Shown here piece after piece: positions 1-9,371 of a DNA stretch of 32,500 nucleotides (positions within the stretch are counted from its first letter, which is position 1; each line of letters opens with the position of its first letter). The notes under the pieces are model-generated. The model searched no databases. It saw nothing but the letters and a program-made list of their open reading frames with translations, and was not told the DNA's origin. The DNA is from a bacterium BMS3Abin06 (GTDB taxonomy: Bacteria > Nitrospirota > Thermodesulfovibrionia > UBA6902). The position numbers and the translations under genes were made by a program. The DNA lies in assembly GCA_002897895.1 (NCBI GenBank), contig BDSY01000036.1, forward strand, positions 1 to 32,500. Direction: 5' to 3'.

Positions 1-1
1 T

Positions 2-145
2 CCTCGAATACTCGAACCCTTTAGTGGATTAACATGGTTTGAATTTGAACAAAAGGATAATGTTGTTACATTTCCTTTAAAACTTGATAAACTACAAAAA
101 GATATGCTTTCTTTGTTGGAGGTGCCTGTTCAGATATACCGATAA
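2..145 (+). CDS. 3' end of an unidentified plus-strand gene (47 codons, truncated by window edge)
   Basis: An open frame enters from the left edge and ends at a TAA at 143-145. The 47 residues have ordinary protein-like composition, with a Trp-Phe-Glu-Phe stretch followed by an amphipathic, Leu/Lys-rich tail (KLDKLQKDMLSLLEVP). The gene converges on the minus-strand polysaccharide operon. The tail vaguely resembles the C-termini of some DDE transposases, but this is an impression and not an identification. About 110 bases separate its stop from the end of the neighbouring glycosyltransferase. That gap contains the palindrome CTCGCGAG (198-205) and little else. Confidence 0.4.
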   Translation, partial: PRILEPFSGLTWFEFEQKDNVVTFPLKLDKLQKDMLSLLEVPVQIYR

Positions 146-254
146 TACCTTTTATTAGTCTGTTTCAATTTGAATGTGAAATTCCAAAAACTGCCCTCTC
201 GCGAGTGCGGAATGTGGGTTTTATATATCCGTTTTTTCAATTTAAAAAACTCCT

Positions 255-1439
255 TCAATTATTTTTTTGAATTTCGACTTGTTTGGCGTTAACTGCCAAC
301 ATTCTTTTGACACCATCCATAACATCTGAGACTGTAATTTCATTTAAACACCTGATATCCTTACAATTTTGCTCAAAATTGCTCATATGGGTATAACATG
401 GGCTGCAAGGCAGTTCTTTCCTTACCACAACACAAAAATCCATAGATGACAAAACCTGTTCTGCTAACGTAGAACCGAAAATAGCAACAGAAGGCGTTTT
501 TAAAGCTATGGCAATATGTAAAGGACCCGAATCATTGCCGATAAAGAGATTGGAATGTTTAATAACAGCAGCCATCTGCGATATTGAAGTTTTTCCAATT
601 AAACTTATTACTGCTGGAGATTCAATACATCTAATAATCTCATTGCCTAAAAAAACATCTTCTTTCCCCCCCAGTAAAATAACCGAAGCGTTATAGTTCT
701 TTAAAAGCAGTTTAACCAACTCGATAAACTTGAACAACGGCCAACTTCTATATTCGCCGTAACAGGAAACCCCCGGATGAATAGCGATAACGGGTTTTGA
801 AAGATTACGGTCAAACATCTTATTGATAAATTCTTTTTCACTACCCGGTATTTCTAAGCCGATATTCTTATCCCTGACTTTAATATTACTCATCTCAAGC
901 AAAGACAGGTTTTGCTGGAGAATTGAAGTGCATCCGTCAAAATCCAACCGTATGTTATTCAACAATCCAATCCTGCCTTCAGTGAATCCAATCCTGTAAG
1001 GCGCGCCGATAAGAAAACTCATAATGATTAACTCTCTTAACCCCTGGCCCCGGGCAGGGCTATATATTAAGTCAAAACCTTTTTCACGCAATTTTTTAAC
1101 TAAAAAAATCTTTTTAATAAAACTCCTGTGCATTCCATTAGGGTTATAGTCAATAATTTCAGAAATTATGCTTTTATATGGAAATAGTTTTAGAACTTCA
1201 TGAGAGTTAGGAGATGCAACAAGCGATTTTTTTGCTTTGGGAAAATTATCATGGAAAGCTTTGATAGCGGGCAATACCCTTAAAAGATCCCCTATCCCGC
1301 CGCCTTCAAAAACTAAAATCTTTTTAATTTTGGTTTTATCTATATCCTTTTTATTGTCTCTCCATAAAGGAATAATCATTAACCCCAGCAATCTAAATAT
1401 AATTTCTTTAAGGGTTTTTTTAATTAGCATTATCGGCAT
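255..1439 (-). CDS. Glycosyltransferase family 9 (heptosyltransferase-like), last gene of the polysaccharide operon
   Basis: A 394-residue protein of the ADP-heptose:LPS heptosyltransferase (GT9, GT-B fold) type. After a basic N-terminus it has the first Rossmann half (KKILVFEGGGIGDLLRVLPA, about residues 39-58), where the Gly-rich GDLLR loop is typical of GT9. The C-terminal half carries the family motif GNDSGPLHIAIAL followed by PSVAIFG, which forms the nucleotide-sugar site. A Cys-rich segment near the C-terminus (PCSPC, then C-x4-C) is common in this family. Its start overlaps the end of the upstream glycosyltransferase by 20 bases, so it is probably translationally coupled; no strong ribosome-binding site is visible. 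Expected role: cytoplasmic addition of a heptose or other sugar to a lipid-linked glycan. The sugar specificity cannot be read from the sequence. Confidence 0.85.
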   Translation of the reverse strand: MPIMLIKKTLKEIIFRLLGLMIIPLWRDNKKDIDKTKIKKILVFEGGGIGDLLRVLPAIKAFHDNFPKAKKSLVASPNSHEVLKLFPYKSIISEIIDYNPNGMHRSFIKKIFLVKKLREKGFDLIYSPARGQGLRELIIMSFLIGAPYRIGFTEGRIGLLNNIRLDFDGCTSILQQNLSLLEMSNIKVRDKNIGLEIPGSEKEFINKMFDRNLSKPVIAIHPGVSCYGEYRSWPLFKFIELVKLLLKNYNASVILLGGKEDVFLGNEIIRCIESPAVISLIGKTSISQMAAVIKHSNLFIGNDSGPLHIAIALKTPSVAIFGSTLAEQVLSSMDFCVVVRKELPCSPCYTHMSNFEQNCKDIRCLNEITVSDVMDGVKRMLAVNAKQVEIQKNN

Positions 1440-2631
1440 GTCTTTTTTGCTTCAACAAAAGCGTTATCACTTCCGATACTCCTTTTACCCGGTTCTCCCA
1501 TGTTTCCCCCCCGGCGGTTTCAATATAACTCTTAACAGCCGCATCATCCTTGCCTTTTTTTAATGCGTTTTCTATGTTAGATATAAATTCCTCGACATTC
1601 CTTGTTAAGCTGATTACCTTGCTGTATTCTTCCAGTGCAGGAATAGAGACGGAAACAACGGGTTTGCCTGCCGCAAGATACTCGAAGACTTTTGTTGGAA
1701 AACAATTCTTCAGGAACTCCTCGCCCTGGTAAGGAATGATACAGACATCGAATGCTTTTAAGTATTGAGGAAGACATTCCATATCCCTGGTTCCCAGGAA
1801 ATAAATATTCTTTTTACGTGTTATGTCACCAGGAGGTTTTTCAGCGCATGGACCGATAAAAACAAAGGACCAATCAACTTTTGCATTAGATGCGCTTTCA
1901 ATCCAGCTCCAATTCATCTTGGCATTCACCATTCCCCCGACAAACCCTATAATTGGTTTCGGTATATTCCGCATATCATTTGCAACAGGGAGTGAAGGCG
2001 AAAGGGCTTTCCTGAAGTGGTCGAAATCTATCCCTGAAGGGAAGAAATACGTTCGGGGATTCTGCTTGCGCCTGAGATTAAAAAGATTTCCTGATGTTGC
2101 AAAGACAATATCCGCATTTTTTGTCAGTTCTTCCTCCATTATTGCCAGTTTCTTTCTTTTATTAAAATGAGCGCAATAGAAAAATCCAACATCGTCATTG
2201 CAATCATAGCAAACAAGTTTCTCATTAAACTGACCGTCAGGACGGATAGCGTAAGGATGGTATATCCAGAGAATGGGATTTTTAAATCCTAAGCTATCAG
2301 CGGCTTTTCTAATAGCGCGTGCAGTTAAATCCTGGTTAAACTTATCGGCAAAATTTACATGACCATACTGCATTACCAGTGGCGGCGGGTAAAAAACATG
2401 CAGGTTATCTTTAACTTTCCTGACTCCGCGAAGCCACAATAATGTCTTTTGAAAATGATTTTTCAATAAGGAGGGCTTGATTGCAAGATTGCTATATGCC
2501 ACCGGGGGGTCTACAAACAAAACGCGATTATGTTCTGCCAATCGTGTCATCATCTGGTGCATGACCAGGGGAATTGAATCCCATACAAGCCAGGAGATAC
2601 ATATAATGTTTTCATTTTTCAGGATAGACAT
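1420..2631 (-). CDS. Glycosyltransferase, GT4-like (TuaH-type)
   Basis: A 403-residue GT-B glycosyltransferase. The N-terminal half starts with the pattern seen in TuaH-like enzymes: a strand, then WDSIPLVMHQMMTRLAEH, then VLFVDPP. The C-terminal half has IIGFVGGM (new Rossmann strand), VDWSFVFIGP, and the donor-site motif PTKVFEYLAAGKPVV at about residues 335-349, where the Glu contacts the nucleotide-sugar phosphate in this superfamily. There is no signal peptide or membrane segment, so it is a cytoplasmic or peripheral membrane enzyme. It overlaps the next gene by 20 bases and lies 41 bases after the FAD protein gene. The family assignment is solid; donor and acceptor are unknown. Confidence 0.82.
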   Translation of the reverse strand: MSILKNENIICISWLVWDSIPLVMHQMMTRLAEHNRVLFVDPPVAYSNLAIKPSLLKNHFQKTLLWLRGVRKVKDNLHVFYPPPLVMQYGHVNFADKFNQDLTARAIRKAADSLGFKNPILWIYHPYAIRPDGQFNEKLVCYDCNDDVGFFYCAHFNKRKKLAIMEEELTKNADIVFATSGNLFNLRRKQNPRTYFFPSGIDFDHFRKALSPSLPVANDMRNIPKPIIGFVGGMVNAKMNWSWIESASNAKVDWSFVFIGPCAEKPPGDITRKKNIYFLGTRDMECLPQYLKAFDVCIIPYQGEEFLKNCFPTKVFEYLAAGKPVVSVSIPALEEYSKVISLTRNVEEFISNIENALKKGKDDAAVKSYIETAGGETWENRVKGVSEVITLLLKQKRHADNAN

Positions 2632-2672
2632 GCATTGAACTCAACTGAAGATTAATTTATTAAACTACGGAT

Positions 2673-4022
2673 TCAGAGGGTATAGACTGTCTCGTCTTTA
2701 TTGAGCAATATCTTATTCACAACCTCAACTCCCTGCATAGTAGAATGGTCCATATTGCCGGCTTCATATTTCCATCCGCCGAAACGTCCCCTTGAAAAAA
2801 TGTTCTCAGACTCGAGATACGGCTGTATGGTTTTCAGCGCATTATCTCTTTGAAGAGTGGGTATGGGGTAAGAGTATTCTACATCCATCACATACTCGGA
2901 GATAATAAGCTCTCTGTCTTTTTCTTTGATCATACCGGAATTAATTAAACCCTGGATTGTTTCTTCAATAATATTTTCTTTATCCGCCCGTTTATAGTCG
3001 GAACAGGATGTTTCAGACATCAATGAATAAAACTGCTCTGTATCTCCATAAGGGACGTTATTAAAAGAATAATTCGAAAAATTTGTAACACGGTAAAAAG
3101 GATTATCGTTTTCAGGGAAATACATCCAGCACTTGCTGTTGTCAATCTTTTTTCTGAAACCTAATCCAACGATCAGTCCGTTTGAATGCTTGAGAGATGA
3201 TATCTGCTCACGAACAGTTTCAGGCACACGGCCTGCTTTCTTAATAAAAACATCAAGGGGCATTGTATTTATAAGACAGTCATATGATTCTTTTTCCCCA
3301 TCTGCAAACATGACGGTCTTTCTTTTCATATCTATCCCGACAACTTCTTTATTAAGATACAGGCGCTCCTTTATATAAGGGACAAATCTCCTGAATATCT
3401 CTCCTGTTCCGCCATGCAATGGGAATATGAACTTGTTGTTCGGCCCCCAGCTTATATCATCCAGCTCAAATATCACGTTTTTAAGAACGCGTTGAATATC
3501 AACAACACTGACACGTTCAGCTATCCAGTCTTTGGACATCTCATGGAGCGGATATGCCCAGACCTTACTGTTATACGGTTCCATGAAATATTTCACGATG
3601 CCTGAACCAAAGGTGTTCATTATCCACTCATGGAAATTGTCCGAATGTTTGCTGTTTCCATTAACATTAAGCAATCCGCTAATACATTCATAAATGGCTT
3701 CTTTGGGGAGGTATCGTATATTGTTCTGGAATGGATACGGAACCCAGGTATTGAAGATACGTATCCAGCTCTCACGTAAATGTTCAAGATATTCATTGTT
3801 TAACAGTTTGAAAACAAGATTGTCAAAATACTCGTAATGAGAAAAAAGAACATGACCGCCGACATCCCATGTAAAACCTTTATTATCAACAAAACTGGCA
3901 GCCAATCCACCTACGTAACCATTTTTCTCATAAATGGCCCAATTCTTATACCCAAGTTCCCGTAGCCTCCATGCAGCTCCCAGCCCTGTCGGGCCGGCGC
4001 CTAAGATAATTATTTTTTTCAT
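2673..4022 (-). CDS. FAD-dependent oxidoreductase/mutase (UDP-galactopyranose mutase or protoporphyrinogen-oxidase-like family)
   Basis: A 449-residue flavoprotein. Residues 1-20 form the dinucleotide-binding beta-alpha-beta (KKIIILGAGPTGLGAAWRL). An acidic residue at the end of strand 2 (IYEKNGYVGGLAASF) and the downstream FTWDVGGHVLFSHYEYF segment are typical of the UDP-galactopyranose mutase / amine-oxidase-like group. The C-terminal FAD-closing motif reads FSRGRFGGWKYEAGNMDHSTMQGVE. Its start codon overlaps the stop of the upstream GT4 gene by 4 bases. Sitting between glycosyltransferase genes, a role in sugar-nucleotide ring contraction (supplying a furanose donor) is plausible. It is not a textbook Glf, so another redox or isomerase activity on a sugar nucleotide is possible. 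Confidence 0.75.
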   Translation of the reverse strand: MKKIIILGAGPTGLGAAWRLRELGYKNWAIYEKNGYVGGLAASFVDNKGFTWDVGGHVLFSHYEYFDNLVFKLLNNEYLEHLRESWIRIFNTWVPYPFQNNIRYLPKEAIYECISGLLNVNGNSKHSDNFHEWIMNTFGSGIVKYFMEPYNSKVWAYPLHEMSKDWIAERVSVVDIQRVLKNVIFELDDISWGPNNKFIFPLHGGTGEIFRRFVPYIKERLYLNKEVVGIDMKRKTVMFADGEKESYDCLINTMPLDVFIKKAGRVPETVREQISSLKHSNGLIVGLGFRKKIDNSKCWMYFPENDNPFYRVTNFSNYSFNNVPYGDTEQFYSLMSETSCSDYKRADKENIIEETIQGLINSGMIKEKDRELIISEYVMDVEYSYPIPTLQRDNALKTIQPYLESENIFSRGRFGGWKYEAGNMDHSTMQGVEVVNKILLNKDETVYTL

Positions 4023-5398
4023 ATTTTCTTTCCGGCGCCAACCTGTTTATTCATTGCCCGATCATATGTTCCAACCGGTTGTGAACCATTACGCAGGTTC
4101 ATATAAATATCTTCCATTTTTCCTGTAATCATTTCCCAGGTATAATTTTCGGACACTCTTTTTTTGCCCCATTTCCCCATGCGGCGCGCCAGATCCGTAT
4201 CTTCAAGCAAATTGCATATTTTTTCAGCTATCTCCCCGGCAACGGGATTAACAAGAAACCCTCCCTGCCCGTTTTCCGTCAATTCCATTAAGGGGGGGAT
4301 ATTCGCTCCTATAACCGGTTTTTCAAACATCCATGCTTCAAGAAAAGTTCCGCCAAGGCTTTCCTCCATCGAGGGCATGCAAAAGACATCACACGCCTTT
4401 AATAAGGCAGCCTTTTCACTCTCCGACACCAAACCCAGAACATGTACCCTTGAGTCACTGTAGCGTCTGAAAATATTTTCGGAATCCCCTTCTTTCGGCC
4501 CTGCAAAAAAGAAATGAGTATCAGGTATTTTCCCCCATACAACAGCGGCTGCCTTTAAAAGTTCTTCTATCCCCTTGTATTCGACATTACGTCCGAGAAA
4601 CAATACAATTTTTTCCTTTTCAAGATTATATTCCTGCCGGAAATCCTTTGTGGAGTTATCGAAGACTAAGGGCCCTACCCCGATTTTATGGACTCTTTTT
4701 TCCGGTATGCCTCTCCGGACAAAAAAATCCTTTTCAAAATCCGTCATTGTTATAAGGGCATCTGCATCAAAGCAAAGTTGATACCAGTAATCATCTGTCC
4801 ATCCTCTCGGGCTTAAATGAAGCTGAGGGTTGTAACTAACGGGATTCCCGCTTTTCTTTAAGTCCTCACGCCGGTTCTCGTGATACAGGTGGAGGAGAGG
4901 CGTATAGATAAATGGTATCCCGAGCTTGCTTGCCGCTTTATATGCTGCATATCCGAAATAGGCAACACCTCCGTGAACACAGTGCACCAGGTCGGAACCT
5001 CTTAGCATATCGGTTAATTTCTTCATATAAAAATTCGACAGCCGTTCCATCATTAACCTGACGGCTATATCAGGAAGCTTCGGGCTTTGCATTCGAGCCA
5101 GGGGAAGATTTAATAATTTTTCCAACGGTTTTAAAGATAACCTGGTTACTCTTGCATGATTATCCCTGTATTCAACTGAATTTGACGGCGCTTTAAGTAT
5201 ACAGGCAACCCAGAGTTCATGAGAAAGCTTATCTTCCTGGTTATCAATCAGGGTGATAACATTTATATCGTGTTTTTCCGATAACCTTTTTACAAGTTCA
5301 TGTGTATGTAGTTCACATCCTCCTATGGCCGGCCAGTATACCGGAAGAACATAGGTGATTCTCAGAGACGCCTTCTGCTTCAGCGCCGGGTTTTCCAA
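4019..5398 (-). CDS. Glycosyltransferase family 4 (TTG start)
   Basis: A GT-B retaining glycosyltransferase of 459 residues if translation starts at the TTG at 5398. The open frame extends to 5527, but the first ~43 codons lie inside the upstream gene and read as a basic, non-conserved sequence. The TTG is preceded 10 bases upstream by AAGGAG, and the conserved N-terminal strand (LRITYVLPVYWPAIGGCELHT) follows directly. The GGCELHTHELVKRL loop is the acceptor-side Gly-rich motif. The C-terminal half has KIVLFLGRNVEYKGIEEL and the E-x7-E-like motif MPSMEESLGGTFLEAW. It overlaps the upstream GT4 by 19 bases and the downstream FAD gene by 4, giving a strongly coupled run. Donor and acceptor are unknown. 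Confidence 0.82.
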   Translation of the reverse strand: MENPALKQKASLRITYVLPVYWPAIGGCELHTHELVKRLSEKHDINVITLIDNQEDKLSHELWVACILKAPSNSVEYRDNHARVTRLSLKPLEKLLNLPLARMQSPKLPDIAVRLMMERLSNFYMKKLTDMLRGSDLVHCVHGGVAYFGYAAYKAASKLGIPFIYTPLLHLYHENRREDLKKSGNPVSYNPQLHLSPRGWTDDYWYQLCFDADALITMTDFEKDFFVRRGIPEKRVHKIGVGPLVFDNSTKDFRQEYNLEKEKIVLFLGRNVEYKGIEELLKAAAVVWGKIPDTHFFFAGPKEGDSENIFRRYSDSRVHVLGLVSESEKAALLKACDVFCMPSMEESLGGTFLEAWMFEKPVIGANIPPLMELTENGQGGFLVNPVAGEIAEKICNLLEDTDLARRMGKWGKKRVSENYTWEMITGKMEDIYMNLRNGSQPVGTYDRAMNKQVGAGKKI

Positions 5399-6597
5399 TT
5401 GTTTATAACTCCTTGATAGATGTGCAGCAGACAATTGATGTGGTCTTCTTTTGACAGGAAACGTTTTACTTCTTCTTGTCCGTTCTTCCCGAATTTCTCG
5501 GACAGTGATTTGTCTCTTAAGAGACACTCAATTTTCTCTGCAAAAAGTTTCCTGTCGGGGAACTCAACCAGAAATCCCGTTTGTTTGTCCTTTAACCACT
5601 CACCTATTCCACCTACGTTAAAGGCTACAACAGGTCTTCCGAAATACATTGCTTCAAGCCCGACCAGGCCGAACGGCTCAGGATAACAGGATGGCACTGC
5701 AACCAGGGACGATGCAATATAGTGTTGCGACAATTCCCCGTGTGTTACATGACCAAGCATATCTATTTTTTCTGAAAGACCCATGACCTTTATCTTGTTC
5801 CGCACCTCATCCCCGGCATTGCCGTATCCAATGATTTTTGCCTTCCATGATACGTCCCGTATCATACTCAATATCTCAATGAACTCTACTACGCCCTTGT
5901 TCTTTTCGATTCTACCCACATAGAGAATCGTATTGTCTTTGCCTATTTCACCGACCCGGCTTGCCCAGTCGTTTTCCACATTCAGGAAATAGTAGAGACA
6001 TTCGACCCTGTCAGGCGAGATCCCGTTTCGAATCATCTCTTTTTTCATGTAATCGCTCGCAACAATGATCTTATTAAAACGGCGGTATTGCAGCATCTCA
6101 ATATGCTGAACAATGGCGGACTTTATGATAAAGCGCATGTCCATTTCCCGTGAAGGCCTTACACATCCCGATGTCAGGCAGCCCCAGCCCACAGGCCTTG
6201 TACAGGTGGATTCCTCGTTTCCATGTATTTTCTTGTGATTTAAACAGAATGCAAGCACATCATGCGCTGTATGTACGCTCGGCCCCATTTTTCTCAAAAT
6301 CCTCACAACAAAGGGACTCGTGTTCCCATGGAAACCATGAATGTGAATAACATCCGGCTTTTCATGACTTACTATTTTACGAATGCGCCCGAACAAAGAA
6401 AAACCCCTGCGAAGGCCCGGAGAGGGGGGCACAAAATACTCTTTCCTTGTTCCACCGTTTTCTTCACTCTCGTTCAGCGCCGAGTACAGAACAACGTTTT
6501 CATGACCCTTCTTTTCAAGGGAGTCAAGGATATCCATAAAATAAACCTCTGCTCCACCACAAGGCCGGTAATGGTCATGGACATGCAGTATTTTCAC
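5380..6597 (-). CDS. Glycosyltransferase family 4
   Basis: A 405-residue GT4 enzyme. It begins with the classic MKILHVHDHYRPCGGAEVYF (strand 1 plus Gly-rich loop). It continues with PDVIHIHGFHGN (central strand with His pair) and NTILYVGRIEKNKGVVEFIE (start of the donor domain). The catalytic/donor motif PEPFGLVGLEAMYFGRPVVA contains the two Glu of the E-x7-E signature. A Cys-rich insertion (residues ~115-145, including CLNHK and GCLTSGC) is found in a subset of GT4 proteins and could bind metal. The ATG overlaps the end of the GNAT gene by 4 bases. A cytoplasmic enzyme probably acting on the same glycan as the neighbouring GTs. Confidence 0.85.
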   Translation of the reverse strand: MKILHVHDHYRPCGGAEVYFMDILDSLEKKGHENVVLYSALNESEENGGTRKEYFVPPSPGLRRGFSLFGRIRKIVSHEKPDVIHIHGFHGNTSPFVVRILRKMGPSVHTAHDVLAFCLNHKKIHGNEESTCTRPVGWGCLTSGCVRPSREMDMRFIIKSAIVQHIEMLQYRRFNKIIVASDYMKKEMIRNGISPDRVECLYYFLNVENDWASRVGEIGKDNTILYVGRIEKNKGVVEFIEILSMIRDVSWKAKIIGYGNAGDEVRNKIKVMGLSEKIDMLGHVTHGELSQHYIASSLVAVPSCYPEPFGLVGLEAMYFGRPVVAFNVGGIGEWLKDKQTGFLVEFPDRKLFAEKIECLLRDKSLSEKFGKNGQEEVKRFLSKEDHINCLLHIYQGVINNWKTRR

Positions 6598-7703
6598 TGC
6601 GGGTCAAAGTCTCCAAATGTTATATGCCAGTTTCTCAGATCACGGAGTATATCCACATCGATTACGTTCACATCAGAAGGTTTGAATACCACGGGGTGCG
6701 TGTATATCTTATCATCAATAATATAGCCTGATTTTAGAAAGCTGTTGAATAAGAAATCATTTTCGACCATGACTGCCACTGAAAAGTCGGCTCCACGAGA
6801 AAGAAAATAATATAATGCGGTTTTTATCAGCCTCTCGGGAACACCACTTTCTTTGAGACACAGGAGTTCCATAATAAACCCCACCCTGGCCCCAGGGTAA
6901 TAGGTGGGGTCCGCACTGATCTTCACTGCAATGCATCCCTTTATCTCCTTTTCATCCCTGGCAACAAAAACTTTATATTCCTTCGTAGGTTTCTTGAAAT
7001 AGCGCCAGTTCATATAGGCGCTGTTCCTCACTGCAATGAGCGGGTAATAACGGCTGACTTTCCGCCAGAATTCATCGAAGTCATCATTAAATCTATGAAT
7101 TTCTTCCACTGACAAATCCGGTTCTCGACTGTTTAATTTGAGTTTAACCTTATAAAAATAACCGCTTGTCTTCCGGATAATACTCAACAAGGCTTCCGGC
7201 AGAAAAGGCATCCTTCTCTTAACAGGAAACGATAAGGACAACCTGGTTGACAGCGTAACCAGCTTCCCCATATCTTTATATCCCAAAAATCTTTTCCCGA
7301 TTAAATAGGCGGCTTCGTTCGGAAAGCCGAAGCCGAAGCGCACATCTTCTTTCGCTCCCAGCTCGAACTGCTTGTTCGACATATCGAGCTGGACCTGAAA
7401 AGACAATCTGAAATCCGGATGGATAAAATTTTCCATTGGATGAGCTGCCTTGAGAATTTGTTCCCCGCACTTAATGTCAACAGGCCAGGATGCATACTGA
7501 CCGACAATCTTTCCTTCTGCTTTTGCCAGGGAAATATAGTTTGACAAATCCTTCACTTTCGCAGGATTTTCCTTCATTTTCCAATGCCATTCTTCAAGAG
7601 TTCTATAGCCGGGCAAAGATATAATTTCATTGTAGAGACGGTTTATCTCTTTCTCGTCTCCGTCTTTATATTTTTCGATACAATAGTTCTTCTGAACGGA
7701 CAT
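6594..7703 (-). CDS. Double-GNAT-fold N-acyltransferase-like protein
   Basis: A 369-residue protein with two halves that both read as GNAT folds. In the N-terminal half (about 1-165), a start of the type IEKYKDGDEKEINRLYNE, then ISLAKAEGKIVGQYASWPVDI, is followed by FGFGFPNEAAYLIGKRFLGY, a motif common in two-domain GNAT proteins of polysaccharide clusters. The C-terminal half (about 205-350) has WRYFKKPTKEYKVFVARDEK, then IKGCIAVKI, then the helix RLIKTALYYFLSRGADFSVA. The canonical Q/R-x-x-G-x-G/A pyrophosphate loop is not obvious, so catalysis is not certain. Position in the glycosyltransferase run suggests N-acylation of an amino sugar or another decoration. It starts 9 bases after the AlkP-family gene and overlaps the next GT by 4. 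Confidence 0.6.
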   Translation of the reverse strand: MSVQKNYCIEKYKDGDEKEINRLYNEIISLPGYRTLEEWHWKMKENPAKVKDLSNYISLAKAEGKIVGQYASWPVDIKCGEQILKAAHPMENFIHPDFRLSFQVQLDMSNKQFELGAKEDVRFGFGFPNEAAYLIGKRFLGYKDMGKLVTLSTRLSLSFPVKRRMPFLPEALLSIIRKTSGYFYKVKLKLNSREPDLSVEEIHRFNDDFDEFWRKVSRYYPLIAVRNSAYMNWRYFKKPTKEYKVFVARDEKEIKGCIAVKISADPTYYPGARVGFIMELLCLKESGVPERLIKTALYYFLSRGADFSVAVMVENDFLFNSFLKSGYIIDDKIYTHPVVFKPSDVNVIDVDILRDLRNWHITFGDFDPQ

Positions 7704-7712
7704 GTTTCCAGC

Positions 7713-9371
7713 CTATCCCATATAGCCCAGGTCCCGCAGCATTTTTTTCATCTTTCCCGATTCATCGGGGGAGTAAACACCTTGCCCATCTGTTATGCCT
7801 TCGCTTTCAGCGTCAAGGTATTTCACCGGATGTGCTTCCTGAAATGAATCCCGGAATAAGTTATTTAATACCTTGCCATCCATATCACCAGGCACAGGCA
7901 GCCCCATTGCATAGAGTATCGTAGGCGCAATATCCATGATACTAAGATTCTCAGCCTTCACGCCCTGCTTGACATCAGCCCCTTTCATAATAAAAATCCC
8001 GTCCATCTTATGGGTTCCCGAACTTTTATCTGCAAGTCTGAATAATTCCTTGTGGTAAACCTCTTTTTGAATAAGATAACTGCCCTCTTTCATATCAACA
8101 AAGATATCCGGGGCCAAGTGTGTGTAAGGACCATGATACACCTCTTCTTTTTTATAAATTCTGTCGACTATCTTTACCCCTGTAGCCGGATCATTCAGGT
8201 CGCCCAATTTTTCTATGATTAGATCCCTCGTCTTTTCATATTCTTCTCCCTGTGCAACGATTCCACCCTGCTCTCTGTCTTTAAGGTTTATATATATCCC
8301 CTGTTCCGTATGATTGCCTGCATAGGCCCTGGTCCGGCTCCAGTCAATCAGCTCATGAACACGCAATCCTTCCCTTGGATCAATGTGTCTCCATAGAAAC
8401 GGCAAATAGGGAATCGGGACTGTCCATTCTATTGCCTTTACCCCCGACCGTCTCAATACTTTATACATCATGTGCGGAAGCCTCATTTTCCACAAATAGG
8501 TATATTTCTTCTTGAATGAGAGAAGGCCCTGCCCGGCAAGCCATTTATTAATATAGAATGCCTTGTGTTCCGGTCCTGCTCCATGATCTGAAACAACCAT
8601 GACAATTGTGTCTTCATCAAGTCTGTCCAGTATCTTCCCTGCAGAAGAGTCAATATACCTGTAAAACTCCGGTATTATTTCAGAATATTCCGATCGTTTG
8701 TGTTTTGGATGCGATTTGTCGTAATATTTCCAGAAATGATGCTGCATTACATCCACCGAGTAAAAAACGGCCATGAAGAAATCCCATTCATACTTTTCCA
8801 TCAGGTAGAGGACAGCCTTCTCTCTCATCTTTACGATTTCCCGCCACTCTTTTAACAGATATTTGTATCTGTCCGTATAAAGAGAAATCATGTCGCCGTA
8901 TAATACTTTGTAGCCGCCGATGGCTTTCTCCAGCTCCTGCATCAATCCCGGAGGATATGCAAAGTCATTGCCGGTATCAAGACCATACTGCATACCCGGA
9001 ATGATAAACCCGTTGACTTCCTCTGCCGGATGTGTCATAGGCACATTTATGGCCCCGACTTTCTTCCCATGTTCGGAAAGCAGCTTCCAGATTGTCCTGG
9101 ACTTGATATATTTGGAATTCAATACCGGTCTGTCATATCCCAGGGACGTGGATGCATAGAAATCAAAGACCCCGTGCTTGCCGGGATTTTTACCCGTCAT
9201 AAAAGAAGTCCAGGCCGGGGGCGTGACCGGCGGCATCGTGGATCTGAGTTTTCCGGAAACACCATTTTGAATTAATTTCTCAAGGTTCGGAAGGTATCCT
9301 CTGTCTATCAACGGATTGATAACATCAAAGGTTGCAGAGTCTATTCCTATTACAAATACTTTCGACTTCAA
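7713..9371 (-). CDS. AlkP-superfamily phosphohydrolase/phosphomutase (COG3379-type), paralogue 1
   Basis: A 552-residue alkaline-phosphatase-superfamily protein (type I phosphodiesterase / nucleotide pyrophosphatase fold). Visible metal and catalytic residues: Asp11 in VIGIDSATFD, the nucleophile candidate Thr50 in PPVTPPAWTSFMTGKNPGKHG, the Asp-His pair in VMVVSDHGAGPEH, and a late His in SSGTHKMDGIFIMKG. There is no signal peptide or membrane helix, so it is predicted to be cytoplasmic, unlike sulfatases or LPS phosphoethanolamine transferases. The start is a TTG at 9371 overlapping the TGA of the preceding GT9 gene (TTGA). The C-terminus ends in LRDLGYMG, shared in form with the two other paralogues. 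Substrate unknown; position implies a phosphorylated sugar, lipid-linked sugar or nucleotide sugar. Confidence 0.82.
   Translation of the reverse strand: MKSKVFVIGIDSATFDVINPLIDRGYLPNLEKLIQNGVSGKLRSTMPPVTPPAWTSFMTGKNPGKHGVFDFYASTSLGYDRPVLNSKYIKSRTIWKLLSEHGKKVGAINVPMTHPAEEVNGFIIPGMQYGLDTGNDFAYPPGLMQELEKAIGGYKVLYGDMISLYTDRYKYLLKEWREIVKMREKAVLYLMEKYEWDFFMAVFYSVDVMQHHFWKYYDKSHPKHKRSEYSEIIPEFYRYIDSSAGKILDRLDEDTIVMVVSDHGAGPEHKAFYINKWLAGQGLLSFKKKYTYLWKMRLPHMMYKVLRRSGVKAIEWTVPIPYLPFLWRHIDPREGLRVHELIDWSRTRAYAGNHTEQGIYINLKDREQGGIVAQGEEYEKTRDLIIEKLGDLNDPATGVKIVDRIYKKEEVYHGPYTHLAPDIFVDMKEGSYLIQKEVYHKELFRLADKSSGTHKMDGIFIMKGADVKQGVKAENLSIMDIAPTILYAMGLPVPGDMDGKVLNNLFRDSFQEAHPVKYLDAESEGITDGQGVYSPDESGKMKKMLRDLGYMG

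Noticed and set aside
5399-5527. N-terminal 43-codon extension of the GT4 gene
   Set aside because: It lies within the upstream gene, has no conserved motif, and a TTG with a good ribosome-binding site marks a better start.
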